Shown: piece by piece, positions 6,280-12,872 of the stretch | Numbering within the stretch: position 1 is the first letter of the stretch | Layout of the letters: every line of letters begins with the position of its first letter | Assembly (NCBI GenBank): GCA_017630115.1 | Contig: JAGBVY010000116.1 | Span: 1-16,653, forward strand | Source of the DNA: Tidjanibacter sp. | GTDB taxonomy: Bacteria > Bacteroidota > Bacteroidia > Bacteroidales > Rikenellaceae | Direction of reading: 5' to 3' | Length of the DNA: 16,653 bases | The notes under the pieces: generated by a model | Databases searched by the model: none | The model's input: only the letters and a program-made list of their open reading frames with translations | What the model was told of the DNA's origin: nothing | Made by a program: the position numbers and the translations under genes

Positions 6280-6612
6280 ATGGCTATAAACGTTGATAAC
6301 ACCAAGGCGCAAATGCGTAAGGGAATTTTGGAGTACTGCATACTCTCGATTCTCTCGCGCGAGGACAGCTACGCCCCAAAAATCATCGCCGAGCTGAAAG
6401 AGGCCGAGATAATTGTGGTGGAGGGAACTCTCTACCCCATCCTCGCGCGCCAAAAAAATCAGGGGCTACTCACCTACCGCTGGGAGGAGTCGCCACAAGG
6501 CCCTCCACGCAAATACTACTCACTGACCCCCGAAGGCCGTGAGGCGTTGGCTCAACTCGACGCTTCGTGGGATGCTCTGGTGGGTCAGATAAACAACATC
6601 CGAAACAAATAA
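6280..6612 (+). CDS. PadR-family transcriptional regulator
   Basis: This is a 110-residue winged-helix regulator of the short PadR type (PadR-s2 size). The family signature is clear: MRKGILEYCILSILSREDSYAPKI at the start of the helix-turn-helix, EGTLYPILARQKNQGLL, and the wing with RKYYSLTPEGREAL, followed by a short C-terminal dimerisation helix. PadR proteins are dimeric repressors released by ligands or stress. This one sits inside the PspC operon, so it most likely represses its own promoter at 5459-5490 through the palindrome at 5446-5472. The inducing signal is unknown. Confidence 0.93.
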   Translation: MAINVDNTKAQMRKGILEYCILSILSREDSYAPKIIAELKEAEIIVVEGTLYPILARQKNQGLLTYRWEESPQGPPRKYYSLTPEGREALAQLDASWDALVGQINNIRNK

Positions 6613-6652
6613 TCCCAACCCCCTAAACTACCAATCAAACAACACACAACTT

Positions 6653-7741
6653 ATGGAAGAAATTGTAAGAGTGAAGGTTGCAGGCACACAGCTTGCACTA
6701 ACAAAAGGCGCCTATGCCGTTCTATCCCACTTTCTCGACAACACCGCAAAGGCCTATGCCAACACCCCCGCCAAAGAGGAGTTGGTGGAGCAAGTCGAGA
6801 GCCGCATTGTGACCACGCTGCTCGAAAAACAGGGAGCCACGGTGGTTGTTGAGCGAGGAGTTATGGAGATTGTTGTGGCCTCGGTGGGCTACCCCGAGGG
6901 CTACACCCCCACGGGCTCACCCGAGGAGGTGAAGATACCCAACACCACACCCCAAACTCCCAACACCACAGCACCAACTCAGAAGGTTGGCCCTCTGGGG
7001 CAAATTTTCATCATCGTGGGCAAGGTGATTTTGGGCCTTATGTTGGCAGGTTGGCTGCTGACAGCATTAAGCTTAGTTGTTGCCTTTGTGGTACTTATGG
7101 CCATTGGCGATATGTGGGCCGACTATTTAGCGCTACCCTTGGAGGGTATGTCGCCTGTGGTCTTTGCCGGACTCATCTGTGCAGTCATAGCCCTATTTAT
7201 GGGTATTGTGGGCGACTTGGGTTATAGGCTCATTGCAGGTCGCAAGGTCAATTTCCGCAAGTTGGCCGCAGGATGTATTATTTGGCTCATCTTTTTCTTG
7301 TGGCTCCTATTCTCCACCCTGCGCAATGCCGACGAGTGGGTCATCTGGGCCAACGAAACCGAGCTTAAAATGGAACAATTTGAGAGAGATTTTGAGGTGT
7401 GGGAGGATGATTTCGACGAGCAGTGGGAAAGCGCCGTTCTCGATATGCCAACCGATGGCGACCTCAACTCCACTGCTACCTTTGAGCTCGACGGATTTGA
7501 GGGAGCGATGAGGTGGGAGCATATTTGCGAGCGCTTCGACGAGCTTGACCCCTACGAGGACAACATCCAAGCCCTGCTTTTGAGTGGCAAGAAGGCAACG
7601 GTAGAGATTAGCAACACGCTGGAAAATGGCGTAATGATGCGCACCATTTTGCTCACCACCCCCAGTGGCACTACCACACTCAAAAACTCGGTGGAGGGTT
7701 GCACAGGTAGCCACATCGAGCAAACCAACCAACAACTTTAA
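6653..7741 (+). CDS. Three-TM protein sharing an N-terminal domain with the operon's first gene
   Basis: This 362-residue membrane protein has no family name I can give. Residues 1-84 are a soluble helical domain that aligns without gaps at the start with residues 1-84 of the operon's first gene (VKVAGTQLALTKGAYAVLSHFLDN against VKIGASAFTIEEDAYRTLEGYLDD, then ESRI/EMRI and VGYPEGY/IGRPEEF). A Thr/Pro-rich linker follows (about 86-112), then hydrophobic segments at about 117-150, 168-188 and 204-222. The C-terminal part (about 226-362) begins with an acidic helical stretch rich in Trp and Glu and ends in a mixed soluble domain. The second domain copy suggests both proteins bind the same partner, possibly each other. 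It is co-transcribed with PspC, PadR and the LiaF-like gene. Confidence 0.85.
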   Translation: MEEIVRVKVAGTQLALTKGAYAVLSHFLDNTAKAYANTPAKEELVEQVESRIVTTLLEKQGATVVVERGVMEIVVASVGYPEGYTPTGSPEEVKIPNTTPQTPNTTAPTQKVGPLGQIFIIVGKVILGLMLAGWLLTALSLVVAFVVLMAIGDMWADYLALPLEGMSPVVFAGLICAVIALFMGIVGDLGYRLIAGRKVNFRKLAAGCIIWLIFFLWLLFSTLRNADEWVIWANETELKMEQFERDFEVWEDDFDEQWESAVLDMPTDGDLNSTATFELDGFEGAMRWEHICERFDELDPYEDNIQALLLSGKKATVEISNTLENGVMMRTILLTTPSGTTTLKNSVEGCTGSHIEQTNQQL

Positions 7742-7765
7742 TTAACCCAATAAAAGACTGATATT

Positions 7766-8161
7766 ATGGAAATTATCAACGACAAAGAGAGCTCTGGTGG
7801 TACAGAATCAACAACCACCACAAAACCAACACCCGAATCCAACCATATGCGAGGATTCTACACCTTTGTAGGCATTTTGATGGTAGTAGTAGGCTTTGTG
7901 TGGCTCGGCAGCAACTACAACTTTCTGAGCCCCCAATTTATCGACACTTTCTTCTCGTGGCAAATGATTGTTGTGGGCTTTGGCTTATGGATGCTCTGCT
8001 CGCGACAGTGGCTCGCAGGTGGCGTGATTATGGCCCTTGGTGTGGGGCTTTTGGTGGCCGACTTCTACCACATCTACATCTCGTTCGAGAGGCTCATACT
8101 ACCCGTTGCGCTGATGGCCAGTGGCGTGGCAACCATCATTATTAAGGGTCGCAAACAATAG
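7766..8161 (+). CDS. LiaF-like four-TM membrane protein
   Basis: This 131-residue protein has a polar Thr/Ser-rich N-terminus (1-28) followed by four hydrophobic segments at about 30-49, 62-78, 83-100 and 109-126. The pattern resembles the transmembrane region of LiaI/LiaF-type proteins (DUF5668-like), which modulate cell-envelope stress sensing in Firmicutes. The soluble C-terminal domain of LiaF is absent. It is the last gene of the PspC-PadR operon, 24 bp after the three-TM gene, and is followed by a clear terminator at 8188-8218. The functional assignment rests on topology and neighbours, so it is tentative; the gene itself is clear. Confidence 0.82.
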   Translation: MEIINDKESSGGTESTTTTKPTPESNHMRGFYTFVGILMVVVGFVWLGSNYNFLSPQFIDTFFSWQMIVVGFGLWMLCSRQWLAGGVIMALGVGLLVADFYHIYISFERLILPVALMASGVATIIIKGRKQ

Positions 8162-8187
8162 CCCACAGGGTTGAGTTTGGAAAAAAG

Positions 8188-8218
8188 GCGGTTTTTCTTA
8201 CGAAAAATCGCTTTTTTT
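8188..8218 (+). terminator. Intrinsic terminator of the PspC operon
   Basis: A 10-bp stem with one G-T wobble (8188-8197 and 8202-8211) encloses the loop TTAC and is followed by seven T residues (8212-8218). It lies 26 bp after the stop of the LiaF-like gene. A run of A residues before the stem could allow some activity in the other direction. Confidence 0.88.
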
Positions 8219-8240
8219 ATTCTTCACTTGCCAATTGTTG

Positions 8241-8257
8241 TTATCTTTGTAAGATAA
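8241..8257 (+). promoter_or_regulatory. pheS -7 box within a 17-bp inverted repeat
   Basis: TATCTTTG (8242-8249) matches the Bacteroidota -7 element and lies 56 bp upstream of the pheS ATG. It is embedded in TTATCTT-TGT-AAGATAA, a perfect 7-bp inverted repeat covering the presumed transcription start. No clear -33 TTG is present about 20 bp upstream. Confidence 0.6.
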
Positions 8258-8305
8258 AATGCAAAAAACGGCTTCTGACGAAAACAACAAAAACAAAATA
8301 GAACT

Positions 8306-9334
8306 ATGGCATTGATTGACAAAATTAACGACCTGCTTGGCAGGATTGAGAACTTCAACGGCAGCACCATTGCCGAAATTGAAGACTTCCGCGTGAAGAT
8401 TCTTGGACGCAAGGGCGAGCTGAACGACATCTTGGAGGAGTTCAAAACCGTTCCCTCGGAGGAGAAACGTGTGTTGGGACAGCAGATTAACGCGGTGAAG
8501 ACCAAAGCCGCCGAGCGCATCGCAGCACTCAAAGAGGCTCTCGACAACGCCCCCGTGGCTGCCACTTGTAGTGGCGACCTCTCGCGCCCCGCATTGAGCG
8601 AAAACCTCGGCTCGCGCCACCCCATCTCGATTGTTCGCTCGGAGATTTGCGACATCTTCTCGCGCTTGGGCTACACCGTAGCCGACGGCCCCGAGATTGA
8701 GGACGACTGGCACGTTTTCTCGGCTCTCAACTTTGCACCCGAGCACCCCGCACGCGATATGCAGGACACCTTCTTCATCGAGAAGAATCCCGACATCCTG
8801 CTTCGCACCCACACCAGCTCTATTCAGGTACGCACAATGGAGCACCAAAGGCCTCCTATCCGAGTAATTTGCCCCGGTAGGGTATTCCGCAACGAGGCTG
8901 TGTCGGCTCGCGCACACTGCATCTTCCACCAGATTGAGGGTCTTTACATCGACGAGAAGGTTTCGTTTGCCGATATGAAGCAGTCGTTGCTCTACTTTGC
9001 CAAGGAGTACTTTGGCGAGCAGACCCAAATCCGTATGCGTCCCTCCTACTTCCCCTTCACCGAGCCTTCGGCCGAGGTGGATGTGTCGTGTAACCTCTGC
9101 GGTGGCAAGGGTTGCAACGTCTGCAAAGGCACAGGTTGGTTGGAGATTTTGGGTTGCGGTATGGTCGATCCCAACGTTTTGGAGGCCAGTGGCATAGATA
9201 GCACAAAGTATAGTGGCTTTGCCTTTGGTATGGGTATTGAGCGTATTGCAATGTTGAAATTTGGCGTGAAAGACCTGAGGCTCTATTTCGAGAATGATTT
9301 GAGGTTCCTCAGTCAATTTGAATCGGCCCTCTAA
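8306..9334 (+). CDS. pheS: Phenylalanine--tRNA ligase alpha subunit
   Basis: This is the catalytic alpha subunit of the alpha2-beta2 phenylalanyl-tRNA synthetase, which charges tRNA-Phe. Residues 1-85 form the N-terminal coiled coil. The class II catalytic core follows, with motif 1 near HPISIV, the DMQDTFFI segment (151-158), motif 2 around RTHTSSIQVRTM (167-178) and FHQIEGLYI, the FTEPSAEVDV stretch (251-260), and motif 3 FAFGMGIERIAML (305-317). The 342-residue length is normal. A Cys-rich insertion, CNLCGGKGCNVCKGTGW (C262, C265, C270, C273), resembles a zinc-knuckle turn and is typical of PheS in several phyla. The beta subunit gene pheT is not in the window, so the two subunits are unlinked here. 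Transcription starts from the TATCTTTG box at 8242. Confidence 0.98.
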   Translation: MALIDKINDLLGRIENFNGSTIAEIEDFRVKILGRKGELNDILEEFKTVPSEEKRVLGQQINAVKTKAAERIAALKEALDNAPVAATCSGDLSRPALSENLGSRHPISIVRSEICDIFSRLGYTVADGPEIEDDWHVFSALNFAPEHPARDMQDTFFIEKNPDILLRTHTSSIQVRTMEHQRPPIRVICPGRVFRNEAVSARAHCIFHQIEGLYIDEKVSFADMKQSLLYFAKEYFGEQTQIRMRPSYFPFTEPSAEVDVSCNLCGGKGCNVCKGTGWLEILGCGMVDPNVLEASGIDSTKYSGFAFGMGIERIAMLKFGVKDLRLYFENDLRFLSQFESAL

Positions 9335-9356
9335 TCCCCTCGCAACCCCCAAGAGA

Positions 9357-11099
9357 ATGAACAAACAGACCACCCTATGTACTCTCCTTTTGCTATGCCT
9401 TCTCTCGTGTGCCAAGCAGCCACAAAAAGAGGTGTATAGAGATTCTATGGAGATACCTGAGTGGTTTACAACCCCCGAACTACAAGCGGCTTATCTTTGC
9501 ACCGAAGGTGTGAGGATAGCCGCTTTGTCGGATAACCTCACCTCTGCTCTACCCTATTTCGAGAAGGTGCTCGAAATAGACTCACTCCACGCCGACGCCC
9601 ACTATCAACTCGCACGCTACTACACCCGCATCGATAGCAAAAAAGCCCTGAAACACATAGAGATAGCTCTTGCGGCGGATAGTAGCAATGTTGATTATCT
9701 CACAGAGCATTGTATGGCTCTTGTGGGCGAAAAACGATACCAAGAGGCCAAGGTGAGCAGCACAAAACTCCTTGCGCTCAACCCCAAAAACCCAGCCTAC
9801 TACCACACCACAGCCCTCCTCTACGAATACACCAATATGCCCTATATGGCCATTTCGGTGCTCGATTCTGCCGAAGTTAAGTTGGGCTACAACGAGGAGC
9901 TGGCAAGCCTAAAACGCTCGCTTTTGATTCGTGTGGGTCAGTACGACAAAGCTGTTGAGGAGTTGCAATCGGTGATTGCCAATAGGCCTATGGAGGTGGG
10001 AAACATTGTTATGCTGGGCAACCTCTACTCCTACCTCGGGCGTGATTCGTTGGCCGAAGCCACCTACGATAGAGCCTTGGAGGTAAGTCCCGAGAGCGTT
10101 GATGCACTTGGGGCGCAAATAGCCCACCTGCTTGATAGTGGCAACGAGGTAAAGTTGCTGGCAAGCATAAAAAAACTCTTTCTGAGCGACAAAGCCACTC
10201 TCGAACAAAAACTAAAAATCTACGATGAGCACGTCGTGGCCAACGAGGATTTTTACAAACGCAATTTCTTCTCGATCAACTCGTTGGCATCCATACTCTA
10301 TGTCAAACACCCCAACGACTACTCGGCCGCTTCGCGCTACGCCACCCACCTCATTAGAGCTGGCGAGTTGGATAGGGCACTGAGCGAGTATAAGCGTTGG
10401 GCCGCCAACCCCACCACCCCACTCGATGCACTCTTGGTGGTAATGGATATTGAGAAATACTTGGGTAGGCGAGATTCGGCACTCCACTACCTCGACGTTG
10501 CCATTGAGCGCAACCCTCAGATGAGCGACCTCTACCTACGCAAAGCCTACGAATATATGGACGACAACACCCCAGAGGGGCGAAAGACAGTAATAAAGAG
10601 CCTCGAAAAGGCCATTGAGGTGGCCCCCGACAGCCTCTCGAAGAGCAATGCCAATGCATCGCTGGGCGACATACTCGTCGATGAAAACCCCCAAAAGGGC
10701 TACCGCTACTATCGCAAGGCGCTCGACTACAACCCCGACAACGCACAGGCTCTAAACAACTGGGCCTACCACCTCTGCGAGAATGGTGGCGACCTACAAC
10801 AAGCCTTGCAAATGAGTTCGCGAGCTTGTGAGCTCACCCCCTCCAACGCCAACAACCTCGACACCAAAGCGTGGATTCTCCACCGTATGGGACGCAACAA
10901 GGAGGCTAAACCCATAATGTTGCGAGCTATTTCGCTCGACAAGAGTGGCGAGCCCACCTTCCTATTCCACTATGCTGAGATTTTGGCCGCCGAGGGAGAG
11001 AATTTTATGGCAGAGATATACTACCGACGCGCCCTTGAAGCTGGCGAAGAGGCCGAACTTATAGAGCAGAGAATAAACCAATTAAAAAGTCCCAAATAG
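9357..11099 (+). CDS. TPR-repeat lipoprotein
   Basis: This 580-residue protein has a lipoprotein signal (hydrophobic run, lipobox LLSC, Cys at residue 18) followed by tetratricopeptide-like repeats through most of its length. Examples are ADAHYQLARYYTRIDSKKAL, RYYRKALDYNPDNAQALNNW and NLDTKAWILHRMGRNKEA. I chose the ATG at 9357 because it directly precedes the signal sequence and has AAGAG just upstream; an in-frame ATG at 9318 inside pheS would put 13 polar residues before the signal. It should act as a protein-interaction scaffold in the envelope. It lies 22 bp after pheS and 11 bp before the EnvC-like gene, a pairing with an M23/LytM protein that is common in Bacteroidota and suggests a role in cell-wall handling. 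Confidence 0.93.
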   Translation: MNKQTTLCTLLLLCLLSCAKQPQKEVYRDSMEIPEWFTTPELQAAYLCTEGVRIAALSDNLTSALPYFEKVLEIDSLHADAHYQLARYYTRIDSKKALKHIEIALAADSSNVDYLTEHCMALVGEKRYQEAKVSSTKLLALNPKNPAYYHTTALLYEYTNMPYMAISVLDSAEVKLGYNEELASLKRSLLIRVGQYDKAVEELQSVIANRPMEVGNIVMLGNLYSYLGRDSLAEATYDRALEVSPESVDALGAQIAHLLDSGNEVKLLASIKKLFLSDKATLEQKLKIYDEHVVANEDFYKRNFFSINSLASILYVKHPNDYSAASRYATHLIRAGELDRALSEYKRWAANPTTPLDALLVVMDIEKYLGRRDSALHYLDVAIERNPQMSDLYLRKAYEYMDDNTPEGRKTVIKSLEKAIEVAPDSLSKSNANASLGDILVDENPQKGYRYYRKALDYNPDNAQALNNWAYHLCENGGDLQQALQMSSRACELTPSNANNLDTKAWILHRMGRNKEAKPIMLRAISLDKSGEPTFLFHYAEILAAEGENFMAEIYYRRALEAGEEAELIEQRINQLKSPK

Positions 11100-11110
11100 G
11101 AGAGATTGTT

Positions 11111-12295
11111 ATGATTAGAAGAGTTATTTGTGTGATAGCAGCACTGCTGTTGGCAACCCTCTCTTTTGGGCAAACCATTGAGCAACTCAATGCCGAAATC
11201 AAGCGCGCCGAGAAGGAGATACAGAAAAACGAACGACTACTGAAAGATGTGTCGGCGTCGAAAAAAAGCAACCAAACGGAGATAAAACTCCTCCAAGTGA
11301 AGATACAAAACCGCGAGAAGGTTGTCTCGTCGCTCAACAAACAGATAAAACTCATAACCAAGCAAATACAGGAGCGCGAGGAAAACGTAGGGTCAATGCA
11401 GAAGGAGCTTGGAGCCTTGCGCCAAGAGTATGCCGAGATGGTGCGCATTGCCTACAAAAACCACCGCCTTGGCACCCCACTCCACTTCATATTCTCGTCG
11501 GAAGATGTATCTACCGCCACCCACCGCCTCGATCTACTCGCCCGCTACAACAAAGCCCTCGGGCGCAGGGCCGAGGACATCTCCTCGAAGAGCGAGCAGG
11601 TGGAGAGCGAAATCAACTCTCTGAGCGCCCAAAAGGAGGCTCTCGATAAGACCAAACAGAGCCACCAAGAGAGCCTTAAAACGCTCGACAAGGAGAAAAA
11701 AGAGCTCAATAATGCGGGAAAGAAACTCGCCGCCAACGAGAAAAAAATATCAAACGAGCTGAAAAAGAGGCGAGAGCAGAAGAAAAAGGCCCAGCAGACC
11801 CTACAAAAGATTATCGACGAGGAGACGCGCAAAACCAAGCGTAAGATGAGTGATGCTGAGCGCAGGGCCATAACCGCCCTAAATGGCCGTTTTGACCAAA
11901 ATAAAGGCAAAATGTTGATGCCGGTAAATGGCGGTGTGGTGATTGAAAAGTTTGGCAAACACCAGCACCCCACCCAAAAACACATCACCGTGGACAATAA
12001 GGGTGTGAACATTGCCGCCCCAAAGGGAGCAGAGGTTTTTGCCGTATTTGAGGGCGAGGTGTCGAGGGTAATGTTTATCAGCGGCCTAAACAACTGCGTT
12101 ATGCTGCGCCACGGCGACTACTTCACAATCTACTCCAACCTCGCCACCGTAAGCGTAAAGGCAGGCGAGAAGGTCTCGACCAACAGCAAAATTGGTACAA
12201 TCTCGGCGGGCAACAACCCCGACGACTACCAGCTCCACTTTGAGGTCTGGTTCCACACAACCAACCAAGACCCCGAGTTGTGGCTGGCAAAATAA
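11111..12295 (+). CDS. EnvC-like coiled-coil protein with a degenerate LytM/M23 domain
   Basis: This 394-residue exported protein has a signal peptide (about 1-20), long coiled coils (about 22-110 and 155-245), and a C-terminal LytM (peptidase M23) domain (about 268-390). This is the architecture of EnvC, which activates amidases that split peptidoglycan at division. The zinc site of active M23 enzymes looks lost: where H-x3-D is expected there is N296-x3-N300 (DNKGVNIAAPKG), where HxH is expected there is Q374-L-H376 (YQLHFEVWF), and the usual YAHL reads YSNL (341-344). It is therefore probably a regulator, not a hydrolase; this is inferred from residues. It follows the TPR lipoprotein by 11 bp and is likely co-transcribed with it. 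Confidence 0.93.
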   Translation: MIRRVICVIAALLLATLSFGQTIEQLNAEIKRAEKEIQKNERLLKDVSASKKSNQTEIKLLQVKIQNREKVVSSLNKQIKLITKQIQEREENVGSMQKELGALRQEYAEMVRIAYKNHRLGTPLHFIFSSEDVSTATHRLDLLARYNKALGRRAEDISSKSEQVESEINSLSAQKEALDKTKQSHQESLKTLDKEKKELNNAGKKLAANEKKISNELKKRREQKKKAQQTLQKIIDEETRKTKRKMSDAERRAITALNGRFDQNKGKMLMPVNGGVVIEKFGKHQHPTQKHITVDNKGVNIAAPKGAEVFAVFEGEVSRVMFISGLNNCVMLRHGDYFTIYSNLATVSVKAGEKVSTNSKIGTISAGNNPDDYQLHFEVWFHTTNQDPELWLAK

Positions 12296-12372
12296 CCCCA
12301 AAAAACAGAGTTTGCGCTCCCCCACCCCAACCAACACAACAAACAGATAAACAACAAAATAGACTCACAAAT

Positions 12373-12807
12373 ATGCCCGTTCACTTCTACAATCAGGAGA
12401 CCGACTACCTACCCAAAGGGAGGATGAAAATTGCCCGTTGGATTAGGCAAACCATCCACGCCGAGGGATTTAAGGTGGGAGAGGTGTGCTACATCTTTTG
12501 CTCCTCCGAAAACCACATCGGCATCAACCGCCAATACCTTGGCCACGACTATTATACCGATGTAATTACATTTGATTACAGCGACCTTGTAGGTCGTAAG
12601 GTTGTAAGTGGCGACATCTTTATCGACCCCGCAACGGTGGACGACAACGCCAAACAACTCGGCACAGACCCCGCAGAGGAGCAGCTGAGGGTTATCGTAC
12701 ACGGAGTCTTGCACCTGTGTGGCTACAAAGACAAAAGCGACGCAGAGGCGGCTCAGATGCGCCACAAAGAGAATTATTACTTGGCCCGCTTGGCCGAGAT
12801 GGAGTAG
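12373..12807 (+). CDS. ybeY: rRNA maturation endoribonuclease YbeY
   Basis: YbeY is a single-strand endoribonuclease involved in 16S rRNA 3' maturation and ribosome quality control. The 144-residue product contains SGDIFID (79-85) and the zinc motif HGVLHLCGYKD (110-120). The first two His ligands (H110, H114) are present. The third His of the usual HGxLHLxGYDH pattern is Asp120; I recall the GYKD form as common in Bacteroidota homologues. I start it at ATG 12373 (MPVHFYNQE). The frame is open further upstream to 12280, but that segment overlaps the end of the EnvC-like gene and reads as Pro/Gln-rich noise. It lies between the EnvC-like gene (77 bp) and mnmG (65 bp). Confidence 0.95.
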   Translation: MPVHFYNQETDYLPKGRMKIARWIRQTIHAEGFKVGEVCYIFCSSENHIGINRQYLGHDYYTDVITFDYSDLVGRKVVSGDIFIDPATVDDNAKQLGTDPAEEQLRVIVHGVLHLCGYKDKSDAEAAQMRHKENYYLARLAEME

Positions 12808-12872
12808 GGGAGAAAAGGGGCTAAAAAAGGGTTAAAATCCCACCAAACAGAGAAACAGAAACCAACCCAAAG

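Noticed and set aside
9318..9356. Upstream ATG of the TPR lipoprotein inside pheS
   Set aside because: It would place 13 polar residues (MNRPSNPLATPKR) before a normal lipoprotein signal; the ATG at 9357 with AAGAG upstream is better.
8198..9415. Long minus-strand open frame (405 codons) opposite pheS
   Set aside because: It is antisense to an unmistakable pheS; its composition (His-, Val- and Gly-rich, no motif) is that of a reverse-strand shadow, and no promoter or neighbour supports it.
12280..12372. Upstream ATG for ybeY overlapping the EnvC-like gene
   Set aside because: The added segment is Pro/Gln-rich and unlike any YbeY N-terminus; MPVHFYNQE at 12373 matches the family length.
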